Source: Pseudomonadota bacterium (GTDB taxonomy: Bacteria > Myxococcota_A > UBA796 > GCA-2862545). From it: a DNA stretch of 64,000 nucleotides. Each line of letters starts with the position of its first letter. The first letter of the stretch is position 1. Shown piece by piece: positions 41,484 through 52,129 of the stretch. The stretch is from NCBI GenBank assembly GCA_947505245.1, contig CANNIZ010000015.1, positions 1-64,000 of the forward strand, in the 5' to 3' direction. The notes below the pieces were generated by a model. The model was not told the DNA's origin, searched no databases, and was given only the letters and a program-made list of their open reading frames with translations. The position numbers and the translations under genes are program-made.

Positions 41484-42159
41484 ATGCCGGACACGTGGAC
41501 GCGTTTCGTGCGCAGCACCGATGACGTGTCGTCCCCGACCGCCCTCGAGTCGATCGACGTCGGAGCGCTGGCGGAGCTCACGCCCGCTGAGCGCTTGACC
41601 GCCGACACCCTGCTCTGCGCGCGACTCACGGTCACCGACGACCCGCGCGTCATCGCAGCGCTCGTCGCCCTGGGTTCCGAAGCGGCCTGGAACGCCATCG
41701 TCGCCGCCATGCGAGACCTTCGCCCATCCGCGCATACGCGCACGGCCGCCGCGATCGCGTGCCTTGCACGCGGGCGACGCGGGCGACGCGGGCGACGCGG
41801 GCGACGCGGGCGCCAGCCTCGTCACGGTGGCGCGCCATCCGGCGGCGGCGTCGCTGCGCCTCCAAGCCCTCGCCGCGCTCCCCGCTTCGTACGACGCGGA
41901 GGCCCTCCTCGCCCACCTCGCCGCCGACCCCGACGGACTCATCCGGGCGACGGCGTTCCGAACGTTGGTGGAGGGGCTTGGCTGGTCGGCGTTCCTCGCT
42001 CCGCCGTTCCCCCTGGCCGCGTTGGGGCTGCGACTCGGCTCGACGGTCGGGACCGAGCGCGCGACAGCGTTCAACGAGCTCCGCCAGCTCCTGGACGGCG
42101 CCGCAGCCGGCGTCAGCCCCGAGACGCTTCTAGCGGCGGACCCTCGCCGCCCACGATAG
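41484..42159 (+). pseudogene. Frameshifted HEAT-repeat-like gene
   Basis: Two frames make one protein of about 225 aa: the first from ATG at 41484 (LGSEAAWNAIVAAMRDLRPS, TRTAAAIACL) and the second after about 41764 (SLVTVARHPAAASLRLQALA, LLAHLAADPDGLIRATAFRT), both reading as helical HEAT/armadillo-like repeats. A single extra T (TGCCTTGCACG in place of TGCCTGCACG) would explain the shift. Five copies of a 9-bp unit stand just after it, encoding GDA repeats. It could be a real disruption or a sequencing error. Confidence 0.7.
41768..41812 (+). repeat. Five 9-bp tandem repeats in the HEAT-like gene
   Basis: ACGCGGGCG repeated five times without mismatch, encoding a (Gly-Asp-Ala)n loop in one frame and (Arg-Gly-Arg)n in the other. 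The unit is divisible by three, so copy-number change alone does not shift the frame. It lies immediately after the probable frameshift. Confidence 0.85.
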
Positions 42160-42167
42160 CGGGCGCC

Positions 42168-42962
42168 ATGCCTCACGAGCTCGTCATCGCTTCTGCAGCG
42201 TGCGCCACCGTCGCGTTCGCCTGTTGGCTCCTCTCCATCGTCACTCGCGAATACTCCTGGGTCGATCGGCTGTGGTCCATCGTGCCGATCGGGTACGTCG
42301 CCTACTTCGCCGTCGCCAGCGGTTACCGGCCGCGCGCCGTGCTCATCGCCGTGCTCGTCGCGGTCTGGGGCGCGCGGCTGACGTTCAATTTCGCGCGCAA
42401 AGGCGGGTACGCGCGAGGCGGCGAGGACTACCGCTGGGCGGTGTTGCGCGCGCGCATGCCGCCCGCCGCCTACCAGGTGTTCAACGTCCTGTTCATCGCG
42501 GGCTACCAGAACCTGCTGCTCCTGCTGATCAGCGCCCCGGCCTTCGTCGCGTCGCAATCGACCAGGCCCCTCGGAGCCGTCGACGGCGCGCTTACCCTCG
42601 GGTTCCTCGGCTGCACGCTCGGCGAGCTCGTCGCCGACCAGCAGCAGTGGGACTTCCACCAGGCGAAGGCCGCGCGCAAGGCGCGAGGCGAAGCCGGTCC
42701 TGACTTCAATGCCGCCGGCCTCTGGCGCTATTCGCGTCACCCCAACTTCTTCTTCGAGCAGGCCCAGTGGTGGGTGCTGGTCGCGTTCGCCGCCACGTCG
42801 ACGGGCGTCTGGCTCCAACCGTCGGCGATTGGCGCGGTCCTGCTCACGTTGTTGTTCTTCGGCTCCACGCGGTTCACCGAGGAATTGACGCTGCAGAAGT
42901 ACCCGTCCTACGCGAGCTACCAGCGCCAGACGCCGATGTGGGGCTGGTGGAGGTGGTCGTGA
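42168..42962 (+). CDS. DUF1295 / steroid 5-alpha-reductase-like membrane protein
   Basis: 264 aa with about six or seven membrane segments. The C-terminal half carries the 3-oxo-5-alpha-steroid-4-dehydrogenase/DUF1295 pattern: GLWRYSRHPNFFFEQAQWW, FGSTRFTEE and the end YQRQTPMWGWWRW, also shared with phospholipid methyltransferases of the ICMT/PEMT type. It may be a NADPH-dependent reductase or a lipid methyltransferase; the substrate is unknown. The next gene starts in its stop codon (GTGA). A truncated copy of its 3' end lies at 32321-32556. Confidence 0.88.
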   Translation: MPHELVIASAACATVAFACWLLSIVTREYSWVDRLWSIVPIGYVAYFAVASGYRPRAVLIAVLVAVWGARLTFNFARKGGYARGGEDYRWAVLRARMPPAAYQVFNVLFIAGYQNLLLLLISAPAFVASQSTRPLGAVDGALTLGFLGCTLGELVADQQQWDFHQAKAARKARGEAGPDFNAAGLWRYSRHPNFFFEQAQWWVLVAFAATSTGVWLQPSAIGAVLLTLLFFGSTRFTEELTLQKYPSYASYQRQTPMWGWWRWS

Positions 42963-44188
42963 GCCACCCACCGGACGTCGCGACCGAAGAGGAGGAGCGG
43001 CGAACAACGTTCCTGGAGCTGTTCTTCGACCTCGTGCTGGTGTTCGCGATCACCCAGCTCGCGACGCTCGCGCATGAGGTGCCTCACCACGGACACGTCC
43101 TGATGGGCATCAGCCAGACCAGCCTGCTGGCGGTGATGATCTGGTGGCTGTGGTCGCAGTTCGCCTGGCTCGGCACCAGCGTCGAGCTGTCCGCCTCGCG
43201 GCCGCGCGCGCTCATGCTCGCGCTCACCGGCCTGATGCTGATCGCCGCGATCGCGCTGCCCGTCGGACTCGAGCCTGGCGTCTCGGTGTTCGGGATCGCG
43301 TACGCGCTCGTCAAGCTCGGCGCCCTCGCGCTGTTCCGCATGGACGGCGGCGATGACCCCGCCCACGCGGCCGCCGTCAACGACTACGTGCCCAAGGCTG
43401 CCGTCGCGCCCCTCCTCGTGCTCGCCGGCGCCTTCCTCGGGCCCGGTCCCCGCCTCGCCGCGTGGTCCATCGCGATGGTCATGGAGGTCGGCGGGACCTT
43501 GCTCAGCGGCGGGCAGGCGTTTCGCATCAGCCCGGCTCACTTCGCAGAGCGCCACAGCCTGGTGCTGATCATCGTCCTCGGTGAAGCGGTCGTCGCCCTC
43601 GGCACCCATGCGTCCCCCACCGACCTCACCCCCGCGACGATCGCGAGCCTCCTGGGCGGCTTCGGGCTCGTCGCGACGATGTGGTGGAGCTACTTCGCGT
43701 GGGCGTTCGGCGCGACCGAGCTCTGGTTGCGCGGCAAAGGGCGCCCGTTCGCTCCCGGTGACGGCGGCGCGCAGGGGCGCATGGCCCGCGACGCGTTCAC
43801 GTTCGGTCACTTTCCGCTCGTGGCGGGCTTCATCGCGATGGCGGTCGGACTGAAGGACCTCGCGGCCGACCCCCTCCACCCCTGGCACGTCGAGGCGCAG
43901 GTCGCGGTCAGCGTCGGTCTCGCGCTCTACCTCGGCGGCTTCGTCGCGGTGGTGTACCGCGGCAACGGGTACCTGCTGTGGGAGCGGCTCATCGCCCTCG
44001 CGCTCATGGTCGCCACCACCGCGCTGTCGCCGCTGCCCGCAGGGCTCACCGCCGCCCTGCTCGCGCTGCAACTCGCCCTCACGATCGCCGTCGAGGTACG
44101 CCGCTGGTCCCGCTACGAGGAGCGCGTGCGGCGAGCCAGCGCGAGCAGCGCGAGTCCGAGCGCGAACACGCCGCCCGCCGGCGACTGA
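42959..44188 (+). CDS. LtrA-family (low temperature requirement A) membrane protein
   Basis: 409 aa, strongly hydrophobic with about 11 or 12 membrane segments. N-terminal TTFLELFFDLVLVFAITQLA is the signature of the LtrA/COG4292 family, with ERHSLVLIIVLGEAVVALG and TMWWSYFAWAFG later. The function of LtrA proteins is unclear (cold growth, possibly transport). GTG start overlapping the DUF1295 stop. The last 25 residues (Arg/Ser/Ala-rich) are antisense to a MYXO-CTERM tail at 44113-44238, so the original C-terminus may have ended earlier. Confidence 0.88.
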   Translation: MSHPPDVATEEEERRTTFLELFFDLVLVFAITQLATLAHEVPHHGHVLMGISQTSLLAVMIWWLWSQFAWLGTSVELSASRPRALMLALTGLMLIAAIALPVGLEPGVSVFGIAYALVKLGALALFRMDGGDDPAHAAAVNDYVPKAAVAPLLVLAGAFLGPGPRLAAWSIAMVMEVGGTLLSGGQAFRISPAHFAERHSLVLIIVLGEAVVALGTHASPTDLTPATIASLLGGFGLVATMWWSYFAWAFGATELWLRGKGRPFAPGDGGAQGRMARDAFTFGHFPLVAGFIAMAVGLKDLAADPLHPWHVEAQVAVSVGLALYLGGFVAVVYRGNGYLLWERLIALALMVATTALSPLPAGLTAALLALQLALTIAVEVRRWSRYEERVRRASASSASPSANTPPAGD

Positions 44189-44238
44189 TCGCAGGCGCCG
44201 CACGTCCATGCTGCGCCCAGGGCTTCCGTGGGCGCCAC
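44113..44238 (-). pseudogene. Orphan MYXO-CTERM tail
   Basis: 41 codons from a GTG at 44238 read TCGACDQSPAGG, a hydrophobic segment VFALGLALLALA and RRTRSS, a near copy of the tail of the protease at 31112-32317 (CGCDQSPAGG...RRRRSS). There is no protein domain in front of it. It lies antisense to the 3' end of the LtrA-type gene and just downstream of the WD40 kinase. Most likely the leftover of a deleted surface-protein gene. Confidence 0.75.
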
Positions 44239-44245
44239 AAGATCG

Positions 44246-47404
<3,159 letters not shown>

Positions 47405-47445
47405 CCCATCGTCACGACCGGCACAGTCTATGTCATTTGGTGGCG

Positions 47446-47496
47446 AGGGAGACCTGCGTGTTCGTGCGGTACTCGACGGTGGAGGTGCCGTCGGCC
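47446..47496. repeat. 51-bp fragment of the 51.0-kb SRPBCC gene
   Basis: 51 bp identical to 51117-51167 for the first 32 bp and with four mismatches over the rest, encoding VEYRTNTQVSLA on the minus strand. It lies in the divergent gap between the WD40 kinase and the GT41 gene and has no start or stop of its own. The rest of 47405-47636 shows no gene. Confidence 0.8.
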
Positions 47497-47636
47497 CCCA
47501 CTTGCGCGGGTTTCACGCCGACCGGGTACACTCACCCGGGGGCTCGAACGGGCGTGAACAAGCTGCGCATCGACTTTTGGATACCGCCCGGGACGACGTA
47601 CTTTTCGCCCGCCAAATCAGACGTATGGTGGTACGT

Positions 47637-50066
47637 ATGCCAATGATCGACCTCGACGCGACGTTCCAGCGCGCATCGGATCTCGTCGGACGCGACGCGC
47701 CCGGCGCCGAGCGCCTGTGCCGCGAAATTCTCGCACATACCCCCAACCATCCACGCACCAACATCCTGATTGGCAGGATCGCACTCGGGTCCGGTCGACC
47801 CGGCGACGCCGTCCAATACCTGGCGCGGGGCGTCGCTGGCGAGCCCGACCGCGCGGAGTCGCACGATCTGCTCGGCCAGGCGCACCGGAAGGCGGGCCAG
47901 ATCGAGGCCGCCCTGGCGTGCTACAGGCGCGCGGTCGAGATCGATCCAACCGTCGCCGACTTTCATTACCACCTCGGCAATGCCCTGCGCGCGATGGGTC
48001 AGCACGAGGACTCGATCGTGGCCTACGTTCGGGCGATCGAGTTGCGGCCGGATTTTGGGGAAGCCCACACGAACCTCGGCAACGCGCACGACGATCTTGG
48101 ACGGACGACCGAGGCGGTTCGCCACTGGGAGCGCGCCGCCGCACGATCGCCCCGCCTGCCCGAACCCTGGTTCGCGCTCGGAAGAGCGCTGGTCGATGCC
48201 AACGATCCGGCCGCCGCGATCCCGCTGCTCGAGCAGGCCGTCGGCCTCCGTCCTGCCTGGGCCGCGGCCCACGCGAGGTTGGCACGGGCGCTCCGCGGCG
48301 TTGGGCGTCAGGACGACGCCATCGCGCGCTTCCAGGTCGCGCTCCAGCTCGCGCCTCGTTCCGTCGACGTTCTGTTCCACCTCGGGAACACGCTACGTGA
48401 GGCCGGGCGCCGCGGCGAAGCGGAGAAGGCCTATCGGCGGTTGTTGCAGCTGGATCCTCGCCACGCCGAGGCGTGGAACAACCTCGGAACCACGCTCAGC
48501 CAACTCCGGCGGCGGGAAGAGTCCGAGCACTGCCATAGGCAGGCGATCGCGGCTCGGCCTTCCTTGGCGATAGCGTGGTTCAACCTTGGCAATATGCTGT
48601 ACGAAACCGGGGTTCTCGACGAATCCGTCACGTCGTTCGAGCGTGCGCTGGAGCTGGACCGCAGCCCCGAGATGCTCATCGGGGTCCTCCGCGCCCGGCA
48701 GGCGGCCTGCGACTGGACCGACCTCGTGTCCGGGGGTGAGCGTTTGTCGTGGGCCGAACAGGACCGTCGTCGGCTTGACATCGTCGAGGCCGGGGCCGCT
48801 GTCCACCCATTCGAGCTCATCGCGGCCGACGCTGAGCCTCGTCACCAGCTGATCGCCGCCCGCGGGCTGTCCGCGCGTCTGCGTCGCCCCGTCCCCGTGG
48901 CGCGCGCGGCGCGGCCGGCCCGTGCCCGCATCGCCATCGGGTACCTGTGCGGCGAGTGGCGCGAGCACGCGACAGCGTTGCTATGTGCAGGCTTGTTCGC
49001 CGCGCACGATCGCGAACGGTTCACGGTGTATGGCTACTCCTACGGACCCGACGACGGGAGCGCCATTCGACGTCGGATCGCTGCGGGCTTCGATCAGTTC
49101 CGCGACCTGCGCACCACCTCCGATCGCGAGTGCGCCGAGCAGATCGCGGCCGATGGCATCGATGTCCTCATCGACCTGAACGGCCACACCGGCAATCCAC
49201 GGCGCGGGATCCTGACTTTCCGGCCTGCGCCCGTTCAGGTCCAATACCTCGGGTACCCGGGAACGATGGGCGCAGACGGCGGAGGCGCCCCCTACATCGA
49301 CTACGGAATCGCCGATCGCTTCATCGCGACCGAGTCGGTCATCGCCGGGTTCGCCGAGCCCCTCGCGCTGCTCCCCGAAACGTACCAGATCAATGATCGG
49401 AATCGCCCTGTCCCCAGTCCGCACCCGCCACGGAACACGCTCGGGCTTCCCGACGCGGGATTCGTCTTCTGCTGCTTCAACGGGAGCTATAAGATCCGCC
49501 CGCCGGTCTTCGACGCGTGGATGCGCATCTTGCAAGCGGCGCCCGGCAGCGCGCTGTGGTTGCTCGGTGGCCCCCCCCTCGTCGAGCGAAACCTTCGGCG
49601 CGAGGCCGAGGTGCGTGGTGTCGACCCCGACCGACTCGTGTTCGCCCCCAGGGTGAGCCAGGCGGATCACCTCGCCAGATTCGGCGCCGCCGACCTGTTC
49701 CTTGACACGACGCCGTGTAATGCGCACACCACCGCAGGCGACGCGCTGTGGGCCGGACTGCCGCTGCTCACCGTCGCGGGGACCACCTTTGCCGGTCGGG
49801 CGGGTGGCAGCCTGGTGCGCGCCGCTGGGTTGCCGGAGCTGGTGGTGGATTCGATCCGCGAATATGAACGAATGGCTGTACACCTCGCGCAGTCCCCGCA
49901 CGACTTGAGCGCGCTGCGCAGTCGCCTCGCGGAATCGCGACTCACCTGCGCCCTCTTTGACACCGTGCGGCAGACGCGCCTGTTGGAGCGGGCCTATGGT
50001 GAGATGTGGGCCACGTGGGTAGCCGGCGGGCCGCCGCGGGGTTTTATCGTCGATCCTGCGTCATAG
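47637..50066 (+). CDS. TPR-containing O-GlcNAc transferase-like glycosyltransferase (GT41)
   Basis: 809 aa. Residues 1 to about 370 are at least nine tetratricopeptide repeats (YRRAVEIDPTVADFHYHLGN, AHTNLGNAHDDLGRTTEAV, AWFNLGNMLYETGVLDESV). The catalytic half (about 400-800) matches the SPINDLY/OGT family: IGYLCGEWREHATALL (conserved His), FCCFNGSYKIRPPVFDAWM (conserved Lys) and DTTPCNAHTTAGDALWAG. It may glycosylate protein Ser/Thr with GlcNAc or fucose. No signal peptide, so cytoplasmic. Starts at 47637; ATGs at 47625 and 47643 are also possible. Confidence 0.88.
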   Translation: MPMIDLDATFQRASDLVGRDAPGAERLCREILAHTPNHPRTNILIGRIALGSGRPGDAVQYLARGVAGEPDRAESHDLLGQAHRKAGQIEAALACYRRAVEIDPTVADFHYHLGNALRAMGQHEDSIVAYVRAIELRPDFGEAHTNLGNAHDDLGRTTEAVRHWERAAARSPRLPEPWFALGRALVDANDPAAAIPLLEQAVGLRPAWAAAHARLARALRGVGRQDDAIARFQVALQLAPRSVDVLFHLGNTLREAGRRGEAEKAYRRLLQLDPRHAEAWNNLGTTLSQLRRREESEHCHRQAIAARPSLAIAWFNLGNMLYETGVLDESVTSFERALELDRSPEMLIGVLRARQAACDWTDLVSGGERLSWAEQDRRRLDIVEAGAAVHPFELIAADAEPRHQLIAARGLSARLRRPVPVARAARPARARIAIGYLCGEWREHATALLCAGLFAAHDRERFTVYGYSYGPDDGSAIRRRIAAGFDQFRDLRTTSDRECAEQIAADGIDVLIDLNGHTGNPRRGILTFRPAPVQVQYLGYPGTMGADGGGAPYIDYGIADRFIATESVIAGFAEPLALLPETYQINDRNRPVPSPHPPRNTLGLPDAGFVFCCFNGSYKIRPPVFDAWMRILQAAPGSALWLLGGPPLVERNLRREAEVRGVDPDRLVFAPRVSQADHLARFGAADLFLDTTPCNAHTTAGDALWAGLPLLTVAGTTFAGRAGGSLVRAAGLPELVVDSIREYERMAVHLAQSPHDLSALRSRLAESRLTCALFDTVRQTRLLERAYGEMWATWVAGGPPRGFIVDPAS

Positions 50067-50852
50067 CGCAGGGGGTCGACCCCGCTTGATCGCGATCACT
50101 TCCATACACACGCGATAGCGTTCGCTGATCCCGTACCGCACCGGCTCGAATCCCATTTCCCGCAATAGACGATAGAGCCTGCTCCTGCCGAAGTTGTGGT
50201 AATGCTCGAGCTCGCCCCAATAGGGGTTCACGTTCTTCCGATCGAGCAATTTCCAGACCGCGCTCTCCGAATTCGGCATGGACATGAACAGTACGCCCTG
50301 GTCGGCGAGCAGACCGTGGGCGGCCCGCAGGCCTTCTTTTGGATAGGGCATATGTTCCAGGACATCGGCCATGCTGACCACCGCGCACTCGACGGCCTCG
50401 GGCACACTGGACAGCCGATCGTAGGCCTGAATCCCCAGCGACGCCAGTTTCAACACGTTGTCCGCTCGAAGGTCGACGCCGATGGGTTCAAACCCGTATT
50501 CCTCAGCCGTGAAGAGGAGTGATCCGTTGCCAAACCCGACGTCCAGCCAGATCCCTCCCGCGGCATAGGGCAATACCTTCTCGATCATTCGCGACGACAC
50601 CACCCGGTTCTGCTCGGCGCCATGGCCCACCTCTTGATGCGCGAGGGTCCTGCTGTAGATTAGTTTGCAGGCTTCATCGGAAAAATGGCCCTCCGTAAAT
50701 ACGTGGCCACATTCGATACACCGCTGCCAGCGCATGACCGGGCCGATCGAGCGGTGATAGAGTGGGTGCTTCGAGCAGTCCGCAGCTACCGAGTCCACGA
50801 GACTCCGGCTGTCGCACAACGGACACCTGCCAAACAATACGCGTTGGTACAT
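50061..50852 (-). CDS. SAM-dependent methyltransferase with N-terminal zinc-binding cysteines
   Basis: 263 aa. The N-terminus has a zinc site (CPLC at 10-13 and CIEC at 45-48), then the SAM loop WLDVGFGNGSLLF, GFEPIGVDLRADNV, and SMADVLEHMPYPKEGL typical of the UbiE/COQ5-like fold. Similar zinc-fronted methyltransferases act on sugars or tRNA/peptides. The codons are somewhat more AT-rich than those of the neighbours, which hints at recent transfer. Its stop overlaps the convergent GT41 stop by 6 bp, suggesting a functional pair, though this is inference. Confidence 0.87.
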   Translation of the reverse strand: MYQRVLFGRCPLCDSRSLVDSVAADCSKHPLYHRSIGPVMRWQRCIECGHVFTEGHFSDEACKLIYSRTLAHQEVGHGAEQNRVVSSRMIEKVLPYAAGGIWLDVGFGNGSLLFTAEEYGFEPIGVDLRADNVLKLASLGIQAYDRLSSVPEAVECAVVSMADVLEHMPYPKEGLRAAHGLLADQGVLFMSMPNSESAVWKLLDRKNVNPYWGELEHYHNFGRSRLYRLLREMGFEPVRYGISERYRVCMEVIAIKRGRPPAL

Positions 50853-51025
50853 GTCTTAAGGGTCCGATCCGATTTGGTGGACGCCAAGTACTATGATTTT
50901 CAGCCGTCGTCGCACGTCGGAATATTCACGTGGGTGTTGAACCAGCTCCCCATGACAGCGTTGTCCAACGAGTCGCCCTTTCGGCGGATGCGGCCGCGAA
51001 ATCCCCGACCGACAGCGGTGTGGCC

Positions 51026-51508
51026 CTACGGGACGACGCGCTCCACCAACCGCACGAGCGTGGTCTTCGCGGACTGCATCATGCCCTGGTGGATAAGCGA
51101 AGCGGGCACCCCCGCCAGGGAGACCTGCGTGTTCGTGCGGTACTCGACCGTGGTGGTGCCGTCCGCCGCGGCGACCACGTGCCACTCCGAGTGCATGGCC
51201 TGGAGATCGTCGCTCGACACGAGGTCGTCGCGCCAGCCGTCCGCCGTCGGGCAGCGCAGGGATCGCCACTTGAGCGGGTTCCAGGCGCCGCGCGAGACGA
51301 CGTCCACCATCGAGCACTTGCCCGCGGGTGTGACGGTGACCGAGAGGATGTCGGGCGACAGCGTGCCGCACGCGACGGGGTCGGCCAGCAGCGCTCGGAC
51401 GGCCTCGGGCGACGCTGCGATGGCGGTGGTGCCGACGATCGAACCGTCGGTCTGGGCGGTGATGACGGGTTCGGCGGCGAGGGCCTGCGCGAGGAGGAGG
51501 AAGACCAT
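51026..51508 (-). CDS. Exported SRPBCC/START-like lipid-binding protein
   Basis: 160 aa with a signal peptide (MVFLLLAQALAAEP). The mature part has IVGTTAIAASPEAVRALLAD, CGTLSPDILSVTVTPAGK, then WHVVAAADGTTTVEYRTNT and a long C-terminal helix (IHQGMMQSAKTTLVRLVERV), the helix-grip order of SRPBCC proteins such as polyketide cyclase-like or START-like lipid carriers. The ATG has GAGG upstream. A 51-bp piece of this gene recurs at 47446-47496. Ligand unknown. Confidence 0.83.
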   Translation of the reverse strand: MVFLLLAQALAAEPVITAQTDGSIVGTTAIAASPEAVRALLADPVACGTLSPDILSVTVTPAGKCSMVDVVSRGAWNPLKWRSLRCPTADGWRDDLVSSDDLQAMHSEWHVVAAADGTTTVEYRTNTQVSLAGVPASLIHQGMMQSAKTTLVRLVERVVP

Positions 51509-51840
51509 GGGAACCTCGGAGAACCGTCAGGGTGCGTAACAGTCTACGCACCCGGGACCCGACCGTCTAGCGTGAACTGGGCGCCGCGGCGGGCGTAAAG
51601 CGGCCTGCCTGCGGCGCTGAGCTGCAATCGCCGAATACCGAACGCGTGCGTTTGACGCCAAAAAATCGGGGACCTGCCTCAGGCCGTGGTTGTTGAGGTT
51701 GCCCGAGCACAACAGCAACGATCTTCCGCTGGAGGCCGCGCCGAGACGCCCTCGTGCACGTGGCTCGTGCGGTCGTGCAGTTGAACGTCCACGGCCTCAT
51801 GCACGACCACGCGACACCGCTGAGCAGGATCATCGACATT
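51509..51840. other. Gene-poor stretch before the hairpin repeats
   Basis: 332 bp between the SRPBCC start and the first nested-hairpin repeat. Both strands can be read without stops in places (for example an Arg-rich plus-strand stretch ending HGLMHDHATPLSR), but neither has a start with a ribosome site or any recognisable motif. Nothing is supported here. Confidence 0.5.
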
Positions 51841-52009
51841 CGGCAGAAGTCGGGTGCTTCTCCCGAGAAGCGGGCGAGTTCTGCCGCGGGAGCCCTGAAT
51901 GCGGCAGAAGTCGGGTGCTCCTCCCCAGAAGCCGGCGACCTTTGCCGCGGCAGCGCCTGAAAGCGGCAGAAGTCGGGTGCTTCTCCCCAGAAGCGGTCGA
52001 GTTCTGCCG
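51841..52009. repeat. Three nested-hairpin repeats (REP-like)
   Basis: Three 46-bp copies (51841-51886, 51902-51947, 51964-52009) spaced 61 and 62 bp apart. In copy 3 the outer arms CGGCAGAA and TTCTGCCG and the inner arms GCTTCT and AGAAGC pair perfectly, giving a stem-bulge-stem cruciform. Copy 2 is diverged. They lie in a gap between genes and resemble bacterial REP/BIME elements. No transposase or RAYT gene is nearby. Confidence 0.88.
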
Positions 52010-52129
52010 CTCACCCGCGGCGCCCGATAGCGAGGTGCGGCAGGGGCATAGTTCAGGCTAGGAGGATCGTTTCGCGCCTCCGTCGAACGTCGGACGACCC
52101 CACCTCGGGACCACAGATAATCTTCGTCA

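Noticed and set aside
51841-52009. Hairpin repeats considered as a short CRISPR
   Set aside because: Gaps between copies are only 15-16 bp, the repeats are self-complementary in two nested arms, and no cas gene is near.
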